A stretch of DNA of 64,000 nt from CANMIH01 sp049116335 (GCA_049116335.1 JAGDYZ010000016.1:186001-250000); one strand, 5' to 3'; positions 18,479 through 27,742 are shown, counted from the stretch's first letter. Notes: generated by a model not told the origin, from the letters alone. Made by a program: numbers and translations.

Positions 18479-18544
18479 AAGCGCCGCCCCGAAGGACAGC
18501 GCTTGATTTTTGTGGTCATGTTTGTGGTTATGTTTGTGGTTGTG
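18479..18544. repeat. Inverted repeat plus three tandem 12-bp repeats between holin and endolysin genes
   Basis: AAGCGC (18479-18484) and GCGCTT (18499-18504) form a perfect 6-bp stem. Next to it are three head-to-tail copies of TTTGTGGTTATG, with single-base changes, at 18509-18520, 18521-18532 and 18533-18544. In the transcript the repeats come first, then the hairpin, then the endolysin ribosome-binding site. This could be a leader element limiting endolysin translation; function is inferred from position only. Confidence 0.6.
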
Positions 18545-18564
18545 TTCAGTTTTACGAGGCGCGG

Positions 18565-18876
18565 CTATTTCTTGCGGCAAAGCCAGGCTGTCATCAGGGC
18601 CTCCGCCCCGCGCGGCCCTAAATACGCCAACGTGGCCACAAGCCCCGTGCGCACGGGCTGGCCAAGATCAAAGTGGCTTGCAACAGCCTCACCAATGATC
18701 GCCATACCGATGGCCACGGGGATTTCCCACAAAAGCTCCTTGCCAAAAAACCGCCGCCGGCCAAGTTTCACCTCACCCGAGTGATACATCAGCCGCCCCG
18801 TAAAGGCGCCGATCAGCGTGGTCACCGCCCCGCCAAACAGGCTGTTCAGTGTTTCTAGAAAGCCCGGCTCGGTCAT
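18565..18876 (-). CDS. Phage holin-like membrane protein
   Basis: 103 residues from ATG 18876 (GGGAGG 6 bases upstream); a GTG at 18882 is less likely. Hydrophobic segments near residues 10-30 (LFGGAVTTLIGAFTGRL), 45-65 (LLWEIPVAIGMAIIGEAVA) and 75-95 are separated by charged turns, which fits a class I-like holin. It lies next to the endolysin and spanin genes. It would form the inner-membrane lesions that time lysis. Confidence 0.75.
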   Translation of the reverse strand: MTEPGFLETLNSLFGGAVTTLIGAFTGRLMYHSGEVKLGRRRFFGKELLWEIPVAIGMAIIGEAVASHFDLGQPVRTGLVATLAYLGPRGAEALMTAWLCRKK

Positions 18877-18914
18877 GGGCACCTCCCGTGGTCGTGTTTA
18901 TTTGGTGGTCTTGA

Positions 18915-19145
18915 TCAGTATTCGCCGCCATCGAGCAGCGGCTCAAACGCGGCATCGGCCACATTGCGCAGCTTGAGCGTCGGCGGTGTGGTGCTGGTAT
19001 CCAGCCACAGCATGCCCGGCGCGGTGGCCGCAGGTTCCACCGCGCCGCTGCTGGTGGAACGCAATGCTGCAACAATCTGGTTGATCTGGGCGCGCACAGC
19101 CGCCCCGTTGTCGTTGATGATCACAAAGCTGGGTGCTTGGGACAC
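18915..19145 (-). CDS. Small tail-tip associated phage protein
   Basis: 76 residues containing WLDTSTTPPTLKLRN and a DGGEY end, a beta motif frequent in small fibre or tail-tip proteins encoded just after gpJ-type genes. The start overlaps the stop of the large tail-tip gene by one base, so co-translation is likely. No catalytic motif is seen. Confidence 0.7.
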   Translation of the reverse strand: MSQAPSFVIINDNGAAVRAQINQIVAALRSTSSGAVEPAATAPGMLWLDTSTTPPTLKLRNVADAAFEPLLDGGEY

Positions 19146-21739
19146 TAGGCCACCTCATCTGCTATCAGCCGCAATTCCGAGACGATCGGCGTAAAGGCCG
19201 GATCACTGGTTCTGAGCCAGGCGCGTGCCTCAACGGCATGGGCCTCAATCTCGCTGTTGTCGATCCGTCCCCACGGTCCCCAGACGGGCGTGGCCTCTAC
19301 TGGGTCGTCATCGGTTTCACGGACCTCGAGCACAACGTCGATATCGGCGCCTTCCGAGCCATCGAAGTCGGCCCAGCTATCTATCGGTGTCATCCGGTCA
19401 TCGATGTAATCCGAGAGAGCCGAGGCCCCGACCAAGATATCTGAGCGCAGACGGACGCGCTTCAGGCCGCCAAAATCAAGGCGATTGCCAAAGGCGTAGA
19501 GCCCCTCAAGGGCTGTGACCTCAGGCCTGCCCGAAGCATCGGGCGCGCTTACAAGTTTCAAGGTTCCGCTGACCGCTTCAAGATTGGTCTTTGTACCGGC
19601 AAAGCCTGGCTCCGCCGCCAGCGTATTCAGCTGCGCAAAGCTCAAGATCTGCACCCCCTTGGTGCTCACCGTGCTAACAGGGCCAATCCGGCCCTCGCTG
19701 TCTTCAGCCCGCAGCAGGTATGTCCCAGGCTTAAGTGGCACGACCGCAATGGCCTCGCCGCCCGAGACCCGGTCCATGAGGGTGGAGTTCGCCCAGGTGG
19801 CGGCCATTTCCTTGCTGTGGCGGATAATGACATTGCCACCCACGCGGACATCCACATCAACCGAGCGCTGCCATTTCAACACGGCGAGCCCGCCCGCGGA
19901 CTGGATCGTCAGCCCCATCAGCGCAGCCGGTGGCGCTGTGAGGCCCACGATCTCCAAAGCCCCCTCGCGCCAGATCGACGAGACCCCCAGCACCGAGATC
20001 GCTTTGATCCGCACATCCCATTGACCTGGCTGGATATCGCGCAACTCCATCACCGTGCCAGAAGTGCGACCCCGATCCAGCCAGTCGCCGCCATCCCGCC
20101 GCGTCTCTACCTGATAGATATCGACAAAGCCCGAAGCTGCAGGCTCCCAGGCGATCCGCGCCAGGACTTTGACCGCTGAGCCGTCCCGTGTGACGTAAAG
20201 CTCCTCTGTGATCTGCGGCGCACCTGGTGGCGCGATATCAAAGGCGGTGGGCAGCGTTGTGCGTGGGGCTGCTGCATAAATTTGCTCTTCCGAGGCGTCC
20301 CAGTCGTAGATCAGTGGAGAGGTTTCCCGCAGGAGGAGCTCTGGCGCCAAGCGCGGGCCTGGTCCGATCTGCGTCAGATCAAGCCGTACCGCTTCAACCT
20401 CAAAGGGTTTTCCTTCAGGTAGATCCGCTCCGCCAAAGCCCCAACGGGCGTAGTGCACATATGTGGTCTCGCCGGCCGCCACGCGCCAGGCCTTCAGCTT
20501 GCCCGCCACCTTCAGGCTCATTTGCCGCCTTGCGCGCTCGAGTTCGATCTTGGCCAGCCGCTGCGCCATGGACGCGGAGATCGTGAAGGGCAGCGAGATA
20601 TCCCGCCAGACCCGCTCGCCATTGTCCTCCAAGCGGTAGGCCTCACTGGCATAGGCCGGGAAGTCATCAGGCTGCCAGCTGTTCTCGGGGCTCACGAACT
20701 GGCCGCGCACCGCATTAAAATTCGACGCCCGGCTTTGCCGCGTGGTCAGCGTCATGCCACCCTCGCGGACATCATCGGCCGTAATCGTCGTTTCCGGCAC
20801 CCGGTAGGCTCCCGCCCGCATGCGCCACTGGCCCGCCTGCCAGATGCAGCGCCCTGCCATGGCCGTCAGCATCGCCTCGATAATGGTCTTGGGCGTCTCC
20901 GAAAGCGAGACCACACCATTGCAGGTATAGCGCGGCTCGGTGCCGCCATCGGCGAGCGGCACAGTCTCATCGCAGATATTCGCCGCCTCAATCAGGCTGT
21001 CGGTCTCGATCCCGTCAGCTCCCCCGATAACAGCCCCGATGCCATAGGTTTGATGGGCCATGTAGTCCGCCACACAGAGGGCCGGATTGTCCGTATAACC
21101 CTCCTGACCCGTCCGTGGATCGAAGATGTCAGCCTTGCCCTCGAGATCCACAGTGATGTTCGGAATGCCGCCAGGAAAGGCATCCGGATCATAGGTCAGC
21201 TTCAGATAGATCGCCGCACAACCCGCAAGGCGGTGGGCGTCGGTCCAATGCTCCGGGGCCGCCTCAATCAGCCCGGCAAAGGCTGTCTGGTCATCTGCAC
21301 CGAGGCGCTTTTCAACGGCGACCTTGCCCGCCCAACGGCCCTGGGCTGCACCTGACGCATCAAGCGCCTCCTCGCCCTCAAAATAGATCGCCCCGATGGA
21401 TTTGACGCGGTGGGCCGCCAGCACGACCACCAGGTGCAGGTCTTTGTCCTTCGCTCCTGTGGAATGCAGGAACACAATCACACCGCCCTTGCGCGTGCGG
21501 CCGTAAACCATCTCGCGCGGCATCACCGGCTCGCGCACCGTCACTGTACGCGCCTTCATTTCCATCTGGCCCAGGCTTGGCGTGGGCATCAAGGCCTGTG
21601 CGGCCGCCGATAAGAGCATCGACGCCCCAAACTGGGCTGCAAAGCCAACCAGACCCGTGGCTGCAAATGCCGCGGCCACACCGCCTGCCGCAATGGCAGC
21701 ACCCCCGAGGGCGACTGCACCAAGAACCACGGGTGGCAT
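19145..21739 (-). CDS. Tail tip / host specificity protein (gpJ-like)
   Basis: 864 residues. A hydrophobic alanine/glycine-rich N-terminus (about residues 1-50) is followed by a gpJ/GTA-gp15-type region (REPVMPREMVYGRTRKGG near 70-90), then domains with several fibronectin-like segments (PGAPQITEELYVTRDGSAVKV near 505 and later). It is the central tail-tip protein that contacts the receptor and opens the tail, coming after the peptidase-like and hub genes as in GTA and lambda-type tails. It is shorter than lambda J (about 1130). Confidence 0.85.
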   Translation of the reverse strand: MPPVVLGAVALGGAAIAAGGVAAAFAATGLVGFAAQFGASMLLSAAAQALMPTPSLGQMEMKARTVTVREPVMPREMVYGRTRKGGVIVFLHSTGAKDKDLHLVVVLAAHRVKSIGAIYFEGEEALDASGAAQGRWAGKVAVEKRLGADDQTAFAGLIEAAPEHWTDAHRLAGCAAIYLKLTYDPDAFPGGIPNITVDLEGKADIFDPRTGQEGYTDNPALCVADYMAHQTYGIGAVIGGADGIETDSLIEAANICDETVPLADGGTEPRYTCNGVVSLSETPKTIIEAMLTAMAGRCIWQAGQWRMRAGAYRVPETTITADDVREGGMTLTTRQSRASNFNAVRGQFVSPENSWQPDDFPAYASEAYRLEDNGERVWRDISLPFTISASMAQRLAKIELERARRQMSLKVAGKLKAWRVAAGETTYVHYARWGFGGADLPEGKPFEVEAVRLDLTQIGPGPRLAPELLLRETSPLIYDWDASEEQIYAAAPRTTLPTAFDIAPPGAPQITEELYVTRDGSAVKVLARIAWEPAASGFVDIYQVETRRDGGDWLDRGRTSGTVMELRDIQPGQWDVRIKAISVLGVSSIWREGALEIVGLTAPPAALMGLTIQSAGGLAVLKWQRSVDVDVRVGGNVIIRHSKEMAATWANSTLMDRVSGGEAIAVVPLKPGTYLLRAEDSEGRIGPVSTVSTKGVQILSFAQLNTLAAEPGFAGTKTNLEAVSGTLKLVSAPDASGRPEVTALEGLYAFGNRLDFGGLKRVRLRSDILVGASALSDYIDDRMTPIDSWADFDGSEGADIDVVLEVRETDDDPVEATPVWGPWGRIDNSEIEAHAVEARAWLRTSDPAFTPIVSELRLIADEVA

Positions 21740-21742
21740 AGA

Positions 21743-22171
21743 TCACGTCCTCCAGGCGAGACGACAGGTTGCAAGGGACAGGCGCACCAGACCCTCAGGG
21801 GCCACAAAAGCAGCCTTGGCGCCGATGACGATGCCAAAAGCCTCAGGGTCACCGCCCAAGATCAGATCGCCACGCTGTGCAAGGCGCACGACTTCAAGCG
21901 GGTCGCCCAGCAAAGCGCGCCCGCCCTCTTCAAGGTTTGTCCAGCCAAGCCTGCGCAACACCCGTCCGCAGCCGATCGGCGTGCGGTAGCGCCCGCGCCA
22001 TAAGGCCGCATGATCCGGGCCATTCGTCAGGTCACGATGGAGATCAAAGGCCCAGTTGGCGCAATCGTGCTGGCCCCAGATAAAGGGCTTTGTCTGCGCC
22101 GCCCTGATGGCCACGGCAAGGACCTGCTCCCAATGGGGCACGCGCGTGGCAACAGTAATCGGTCGCTCCAT
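21743..22171 (-). CDS. Tail-tip NlpC/P60-like peptidase (DUF6950 type)
   Basis: 142 residues with HDCANWAFD near residues 35-43, a cysteine-peptidase-like core found in phage tail-tip proteins and in GTA gp14. A later GDLILGGD matches the usual glycine-aspartate turn. It probably cuts cell-wall peptides during DNA entry or assembles the tip. TGATG coupling to the gene before. The family is fairly clear; activity is not proven because the histidine partner is not obvious. Confidence 0.75.
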   Translation of the reverse strand: MERPITVATRVPHWEQVLAVAIRAAQTKPFIWGQHDCANWAFDLHRDLTNGPDHAALWRGRYRTPIGCGRVLRRLGWTNLEEGGRALLGDPLEVVRLAQRGDLILGGDPEAFGIVIGAKAAFVAPEGLVRLSLATCRLAWRT

Positions 22172-22731
22172 CAGCCGCGCCCCCAGGTGATCTCTTGATC
22201 TTGAATGGCCGTCACATGCTCAAATCCGCGATCACCTGGATGCAGGACCTGTTGGCTTTCATGGGTGTAGCGCCAGTTGCGCGGCACACTCAGATCAATG
22301 AGCCGGCTTTCATAGCTGATCGTGATCCGGCAGCTCTGCCCGTCCTCTTGTAGTTCGGGCACATCAAGGCGGCCGGTAAAGGCCTGCACGGGATCGGCGA
22401 TCACTCTGCGGTCGTCCGTGAGTAGCGCCAGCCAGATGCGTCCCGCCTGACCCTGGCGCGCCTCATCGATCGCCAGCCCCACCAGATCCAGTGGCACGCC
22501 CGAGAGCGACACCGTCGTGCCGGAGGCAACAACATCCGAGGTTTCCTCAAGAGCCCCAAGCCCCAGAAGCACGCCGACGCCGGTCCATGTCTTGCCGTCC
22601 CATTCCACAGGACCAGCCCCAGTCCAGATCCGCACCATGCCGGACGGGAACGCCCCCTCAAAAAAAATCGCAGGCTGCAGATCAGCGCGATCGAGTGCTG
22701 TGGCCATATCATTTGTGATATCCCGGCTCAT
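22171..22731 (-). CDS. Phage tail-tip (hub) protein, GTA gp13 position
   Basis: 186 residues, beta-rich, with VRIWTGAGPVEWDGKTWTGVG early on and a middle part in which VSLSGVPLDLV precedes a hydrophobic helix. This type of protein takes the DUF2163-like slot between tape-measure-side proteins and the NlpC/P60 tip gene. It overlaps both neighbours by a few bases. Structural; probably part of the distal tail hub. Confidence 0.7.
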   Translation of the reverse strand: MSRDITNDMATALDRADLQPAIFFEGAFPSGMVRIWTGAGPVEWDGKTWTGVGVLLGLGALEETSDVVASGTTVSLSGVPLDLVGLAIDEARQGQAGRIWLALLTDDRRVIADPVQAFTGRLDVPELQEDGQSCRITISYESRLIDLSVPRNWRYTHESQQVLHPGDRGFEHVTAIQDQEITWGRG

Positions 22732-23327
22732 AGCGCCTCGCGGGCTGACAGGGTGAACCGGTGACGGGCTGCGCGTTCAATGCGGGTTGGCACAGAACTC
22801 GTGGGGCGCAGCAGCACCTGCGGTCTGTTTACCTCCAAAGGGGTATTGGCCGGCAGCGCGCTGCGCATGGCCGGAAAGAGCGTCAGTGTTGCCAAACCGT
22901 TGATGTCCGCTGATACATCAAAGGCAATTTGATGCAAACGCGTGTCGCGCGCGGTGCCAATCGACACAAAGTCACCCGAAGCCAGCGCAGGCAAGCCCGG
23001 TGGCCAGCCTTGCGTTTGCACGACATTGCCACCCGTGATGGGCGTCGCCAGCGTGACCGGTTGCGTCAGCCCTTTTGGCTCAATGGACGGATCAGCAAAG
23101 AGCAGCAGGCCCCGGCCAGAGCCAAGCGCGGTGAGGGCTGCAGAGACCGAGCGCGCCAGCGGTCCTGATTGTGCGGCGAACTCGATATCATATTCCCACC
23201 ATTCTCCACCCCAGTCCTGCACTTCCGTCGTCCCGGTAAAAGGCGACTGCGTCTGGCTGGTGGCAGTCACCAACCGCCGCTCAATGCCGGCCACCCAAGT
23301 GCGCGGCAATTCCACGATCACGCTCAT
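22728..23327 (-). CDS. Phage distal tail protein, GTA gp12 position
   Basis: 199 residues, beta-rich with no membrane segment. Contains VQDWGGEWWEYDIEF near residues 36-50, a pattern of distal-tail proteins that ring the tube end. ATGA overlaps with the tape-measure gene before and the hub gene after. The function is assigned by size and order, not by a clear motif. Confidence 0.7.
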   Translation of the reverse strand: MSVIVELPRTWVAGIERRLVTATSQTQSPFTGTTEVQDWGGEWWEYDIEFAAQSGPLARSVSAALTALGSGRGLLLFADPSIEPKGLTQPVTLATPITGGNVVQTQGWPPGLPALASGDFVSIGTARDTRLHQIAFDVSADINGLATLTLFPAMRSALPANTPLEVNRPQVLLRPTSSVPTRIERAARHRFTLSAREAL

Positions 23328-25816
23328 GCCATGCGTCCCCGCCGCATGGCATTGCCAACGGCGGCCACCGCAATGCGCTCAAACTCGGGCTGGGCGCTGC
23401 GCATCACCGCAGCAATCTGCTCAGCCACGCCCATCTGCGCGCCGCGCGCATCGACATTGAAGTGGACAGCAACAGGGGTTTTCCCGTTGGCCCCGCGTGC
23501 AACCTCAGCCCGTGACAAGACCCGCTCGCCCCGTTGCAGGATGGTGGGGACTTCATCGGGCCGCAATCCGGCCCAGGCGCCAGCCGGCCCCACGGTGCCG
23601 CCTGAATGCATGCGCGGCGCACCGGCAAAAGCCAAGGCAGGCACAGACCGCGTGTGGCCAGAAATCCCAACCATGCCACCAGCATGCGAGACGGCGGCGG
23701 CAACTGATCCACCGCCGCCAAAAGCGCCTGAGAGCGCGTTGGCAATGGGTCCCAGCACCGCATTCTTGAATGCCAAGACGGCCAAATCCGCCAGAATCGA
23801 GCGCACCAGCCCCTTGAAGTCGAGCTTGCCGGTTTCCACAAAGCTGCGGAAAGCGCTTTCGGCGCCAGAGAAGGCACTGGACAGGGTTTCGCCGAGACCC
23901 TTGCCCCAGTTCAGGGCGTCCGTGGCATAAGAATTCAGGGCTTCCGAGACGGCGCGCCAGCCGGTCACAATTCTCTCTGCAGCGCCGCCACCAGACCCGC
24001 CGCCGCCCACAGCATCTCCGGCCTGGGCCATAGCGCCTGCCAGGCGGTCGGCGGAAGCCGTGGCGTCATCCAGTGCGGCAGCGCCATCCTCGCCGGTACT
24101 TGCAACAGCATCGCGGAGTGCCGCCCAGGACGTCAGCGGGGCTGTAGCGCCAGCCGCCAAATCGGTGGCGGCCTGCCGGTAGGTGTTCGCGGTGGCGAGT
24201 GCATCGGCGGCAATCCCATCAAGTCCAAGATCGGGCGCTGTAAGCGGGTTATCTTCGAAAGCCCGGCGGAACGCTTCAGCTGCAGCACTTCCTGCATCCG
24301 CCGAAGCCCCTGCGAAGGGATTTTCGATATCACCAAGACTGATCTCGCCAATTTCGCCAAAGGTCGTCTCGATGCCCACAGCCGCCAGCGCATCGCGGAT
24401 CTTGCCTGTAAAGGCATCAATCCGGGCGATTGCGCCATTCAGCATCGCTTCAATCCCGTCGAGCATGCGGTTGGCAGCCGCGTAAACGAGATCTCCGATC
24501 ACGGCTGGCAGGCGCGACCAGATTTCCCGGACGGCGAGAAGTGCCCCCTCGAAGGTATTCGCCGTGGCGTTACCAAAGGCGACCACACTTTCAATCGCGC
24601 CCGCCATGCCCGTCGCAGCATCGGCTTTCAGGTCGTAAAACATCGCCGTGGCGCGCGCGCCGGCCGCCGCGGCGCCCATCTTGATCCGGTCCCAGACCTC
24701 GACAGCGACATCCTTCAGGAGGCGCATCGCCTCGCCAAAGCCGCCTGCGCCGCCCGCCAGTCGCGTGAACCAGTACACCAGCTCTCCCGCACCAACGATC
24801 AACGCGCCGATGCCAGTGCGGATCAGCGCGCCTTTCAGGACCACCAGCGTTGTTGCCAACCCGCGCACCGACAAGGTCGCCGCGGCCATGGCTGCGACCC
24901 AGCGTCCAGCCAGGAAGGTGGCGAACGTCCCGGCGTAGATCGCGAGCCGGTCAAGGTTGGCCAGAACCGCATCAAAGGCGCGGCTGATTGGGCTGGTGGA
25001 AGAGGCCAGCGCGACAAAAGCATTGGCCACCGCCTCCAGCGACGGGGCAAGCGCCACGGCAATTCGGTTGCGCACGCCCGTAAACACCTGTCCAATGCTG
25101 ACCAGCGCCAGTTCAGAGCGACGCATCGCGGCAATGGCATCCGCATCAAGGACGGCACCCAACGCCTGCGCCTGTGTCCCGAGCCGGGTCATTTCTGCCC
25201 CACCGTTCTGCAAAAGCGGGATCAGCCGCGTTGTATCAGATGCCATGGCTTCGAGATAGAAGGTCATCTCCTGCTGGCTGACGCCTGCGCGCTCGAGGCT
25301 ATCGACATAGAGTTGCAGCGCTTCCGGTCCCGAGAGGCGGGCGAACTGGTCCGCCGTTACGCCCACGCGCGGTGCGATGTTCTCGAAGAAGTCCGCCATC
25401 GGCCCGCCGCCCGTTTGCAGAAAATCCCCCACACGGTCGTTCACGTCCTTCAGGATATCGGCCAGCTTTTCTTGCTCGATGCCCACAGTGGCGGAGGCCG
25501 CCGACCACCGCTGAAACACCTCAGGTGCCGCATTTGCAACCTGGGAGAGCTGATTGATTTCATTGGCGGCAGCAACAGTGGACCGAGTCATTGCAACAAC
25601 GGCACCGGCCAAGGCGGCCGCAGCAGCGGTGGCTGCAATGCGCGCACGGCGCGCGAAGGCTGCCATGCGGGCATTTGCCTGGTCCAATTCACGGCTCAGA
25701 CGCCCCATACCCCGCGACCCGGCCGCACCAACGCCTTCCAGCTCGGCACGCACTTGCCGGCCGCCAGTCGCCGAGAGCCGGACTGATACCTTTTTCTCAG
25801 CCATGGTGGTGTTCAA
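23324..25816 (-). CDS. Tail tape measure protein
   Basis: 830 residues: a long helical protein with an alanine-rich N-terminus (a hydrophobic stretch near residues 58-75), two or more hydrophobic segments in the middle (GALIRTGIGALIVGAGELVYW) and a C-terminal FKGLVRSILADLAVLAFKNA typical of GTA/lambda-type tape measures. It sets tail length and takes part in DNA ejection. It follows the frameshifted tail chaperone gene, as the family order predicts; the 3' end of the chaperone extension overlaps its first 20 bases. Confidence 0.88.
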   Translation of the reverse strand: MNTTMAEKKVSVRLSATGGRQVRAELEGVGAAGSRGMGRLSRELDQANARMAAFARRARIAATAAAAALAGAVVAMTRSTVAAANEINQLSQVANAAPEVFQRWSAASATVGIEQEKLADILKDVNDRVGDFLQTGGGPMADFFENIAPRVGVTADQFARLSGPEALQLYVDSLERAGVSQQEMTFYLEAMASDTTRLIPLLQNGGAEMTRLGTQAQALGAVLDADAIAAMRRSELALVSIGQVFTGVRNRIAVALAPSLEAVANAFVALASSTSPISRAFDAVLANLDRLAIYAGTFATFLAGRWVAAMAAATLSVRGLATTLVVLKGALIRTGIGALIVGAGELVYWFTRLAGGAGGFGEAMRLLKDVAVEVWDRIKMGAAAAGARATAMFYDLKADAATGMAGAIESVVAFGNATANTFEGALLAVREIWSRLPAVIGDLVYAAANRMLDGIEAMLNGAIARIDAFTGKIRDALAAVGIETTFGEIGEISLGDIENPFAGASADAGSAAAEAFRRAFEDNPLTAPDLGLDGIAADALATANTYRQAATDLAAGATAPLTSWAALRDAVASTGEDGAAALDDATASADRLAGAMAQAGDAVGGGGSGGGAAERIVTGWRAVSEALNSYATDALNWGKGLGETLSSAFSGAESAFRSFVETGKLDFKGLVRSILADLAVLAFKNAVLGPIANALSGAFGGGGSVAAAVSHAGGMVGISGHTRSVPALAFAGAPRMHSGGTVGPAGAWAGLRPDEVPTILQRGERVLSRAEVARGANGKTPVAVHFNVDARGAQMGVAEQIAAVMRSAQPEFERIAVAAVGNAMRRGRMA

Positions 25817-26485
25817 TCTCTTGGTTTGTCTTGCGCACCATCACCGCCTCGATCGGCGGCAGGAGTTCCGCGATGATCAGGGGTGAGAGCCCGAGGGCCA
25901 CCCCGAGTTGCAGGGCAGCAGCCATGTCCCAGCCAAGGACAGCGCCACCGCTCATCCCGCCTGCAACGCGTATCTGGCCGCCGAGGCGCTGAACCAGATC
26001 CCAGACCTGCCAGCCCTCAAAGGTCAGCGGTTTGTGAAGGCTGCGCGGACAGTCCGCACATACGGATGGACAAGCCGCGCAGTACTCACCGCCCCCGCCG
26101 AATTCCCAGTCAGCGAGAGCGGTCAGGCGTTTTTTTCTGCATCCAGTATCAGCGCGCCTGCGATGTATTTGGTCTGGAAGGCCTCAAAGATCGGCCAGAG
26201 CTCCAAAAGCGCGTCGATGCCCTCAGGCGTCAGAGGAAGGGGCTTGCCGTCCTCGTCTCCGACGCCCTCCCAGTCCTTCACAACGATGCGCGCCACGGCC
26301 TTTGCCACGATACGGGCCAGGTCGTCGTTGGAGGCACTACCTACAGCATCCGTTGCTGCAGCGATGATCGCCGGATCGGTCCGCGCGGCTAGCATGATGG
26401 CCGTGGTGAGCGGCTCCACCAGCAGGCGGACGCCATGGCCGAGGTCGAGCCAGCGCGGCTCCGTGGACAAGTTTAAGCGCAGCAT
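25797..26485 (-). CDS. Tail assembly chaperone, long form made by -1 frameshift (gpGT-like)
   Basis: Reading 26485 down to the heptamer A AAA AAC at 26129-26135 and shifting by -1 gives a second open stretch of about 110 codons to a TGA at 25797-25799. The extension starts KKRLTALADWEFGGGG and contains four close cysteines (EYCAACPSVCADCPRS), then a helical segment. This is the standard G/GT device of long-tailed phages: a minority of ribosomes slip and make a fusion that loads the tape measure protein. The overlap with the tape-measure start and the ideal slippery site make it convincing. Slipping rate is unknown. Confidence 0.85.
26123..26485 (-). CDS. Tail assembly chaperone, short form (gpG-like)
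   Basis: 120 residues in the zero frame, ending DAEKNA and TGA at 26123-26125, six bases after the slippery site. A helical acidic protein (VRLLVEPLTTAIMLAARTD) as expected for GTA gp10/lambda gpG chaperones. It lies between the major tail protein and the tape measure gene. It would coat the tape measure protein during tail assembly. Confidence 0.8.
   Translation of the reverse strand: MLRLNLSTEPRWLDLGHGVRLLVEPLTTAIMLAARTDPAIIAAATDAVGSASNDDLARIVAKAVARIVVKDWEGVGDEDGKPLPLTPEGIDALLELWPIFEAFQTKYIAGALILDAEKNA
26129..26135 (-). promoter_or_regulatory. Programmed -1 ribosomal frameshift site AAAAAAC
   Basis: In zero frame the codons read GAA AAA AAC GCC TGA, so the heptamer fits X XXY YYZ exactly. 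The zero-frame stop follows two codons later and the -1 frame stays open for about 110 codons. This is the type of site used in lambda-like tail chaperone genes. Confidence 0.85.
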
Positions 26486-26487
26486 GG

Positions 26488-27429
26488 TCAGTAATCCTCG
26501 CGGTCATTTGTAAGGGTGACGGTGCACATCCGGCCCACCAGCGGGTCACTCGCCGCCTGCCAGTCAAAGGTGGCCTGTACACCTTGCGGACCCGAGATTT
26601 CGATCCGCGGGCGCGGGAGATAAACAGCATGCGCGGTGACGGTCAGGCTCTCGCCCGTGGTTAGCGAGTATGAAAATTCCAGCTCGCAGGCCTCGCCATT
26701 GATCGCCTGGGTCACCAGCGTCTGATCGGCGAATCGTACGACGACATTACCCGTCAGGGCGGCAATAGACGGGTCTGCGCCGTCGATCTTGCCATCCGCC
26801 CGGATCGTCTCGATGCGGTCGAGATTGTTGGCATAGGTGAGGTCAGCGGAGACAACGTTCCCGATATTAGCTCCGTTCCGTGTGATGGCCCCGTTGAAGT
26901 GGCCGAAGCGTTTCAGCGCGATGTTAGCCGGTGTCCCTGCCGCACTGGTCGTGGCGATCTCCTCGCCCTGGGCCACAATGCTGGCCGTGGCTGTCAGCAA
27001 GCCTGATCGCGCCATTTGCCAGTTGAGGCTGTCGACCATGCAGCCGGCATACATTGCAAAGCGGGGCACCTCAGGCATGGCCGTCTCGACCGAGAAGGAC
27101 GGCAGAGCCCAGTTTCCAGAGTGGAACTCGTGCGTGTAGGGTGCGTCAGCTCCGGTGGTCGTAGGCGCTCCAAAGGCAGCTTTCAGCCAGAAACCAAAGG
27201 CATCCGCATCAATCGGGATCACCACGTCCCCGTCCGCTGTCACGGCATCCTTGATCGGCGCCTGCGGATCGCGGCCATACCCCAAGAGTTCCGAGGTCTG
27301 CAGCGGTTGCTCCGCCCCCAGCGTCGTGCTGGCGAAGGGCATTTTGCTGAAGCCGCTCGCAGGCGGCGTGCCATATGTGGTCTCGAACGCCAGCGCCATC
27401 TGCGCCCGCGCCCCTTGAGCTCGTGCCAT
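26488..27429 (-). CDS. Major tail tube protein
   Basis: 313 residues with an N-terminus (QMALAFETTYGTPPASGF) characteristic of phage tail-tube proteins, and repeated beta segments ending in EISGPQGVQATFDWQAA. It polymerises into the tail tube. Followed by 2 bp to the chaperone gene. AGGAGGAATTTCC lies just before the start. Larger than typical lambda gpV (246) because of a C-terminal Ig-like part. Confidence 0.85.
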   Translation of the reverse strand: MARAQGARAQMALAFETTYGTPPASGFSKMPFASTTLGAEQPLQTSELLGYGRDPQAPIKDAVTADGDVVIPIDADAFGFWLKAAFGAPTTTGADAPYTHEFHSGNWALPSFSVETAMPEVPRFAMYAGCMVDSLNWQMARSGLLTATASIVAQGEEIATTSAAGTPANIALKRFGHFNGAITRNGANIGNVVSADLTYANNLDRIETIRADGKIDGADPSIAALTGNVVVRFADQTLVTQAINGEACELEFSYSLTTGESLTVTAHAVYLPRPRIEISGPQGVQATFDWQAASDPLVGRMCTVTLTNDREDY

Positions 27430-27535
27430 TGGAAATTCCTCCTGTACCAGATAAAGTGTTGTAAGCGACGAGTGACGTCACAAAATCCGAATTTCCCTTG
27501 GGTTTCAGATCACGCGCACATTTGAGGGGGCTGCC

Positions 27536-27742
27536 ATGTTTGAAACGGTTTTCACCATCATCATCGGGCTGGCAGCTCTATTTTTTGTTCTGTGGATTTA
27601 CATTCTATTGCCTGCGGGAATGGCCACTAAGCGTGGTCGTAGTGCCTTTGGTTGGGTGGTCTTAAGCCTACTTTTTTCGCCAATCCTTGCGTGTCTTCTG
27701 CTGCTGCTTCTTGGCGACAATCCTAACGCGCAGCGCGCTTAG
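27536..27742 (+). CDS. Small two-helix membrane protein (moron)
   Basis: 68 residues with two strong membrane helices (residues 5-28, TVFTIIIGLAALFFVLWIYI, and about 38-60, FGWVVLSLLFSPILACLLLL) joined by a short basic loop (ATKRGR). GAGGGGG lies 6 bases before the ATG. It sits alone on the + strand between the tail completion and tail tube genes. Phage genes of this kind and place often act in the lysogen, for example in superinfection exclusion; that function is a guess here. Confidence 0.75.
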   Translation: MFETVFTIIIGLAALFFVLWIYILLPAGMATKRGRSAFGWVVLSLLFSPILACLLLLLLGDNPNAQRA

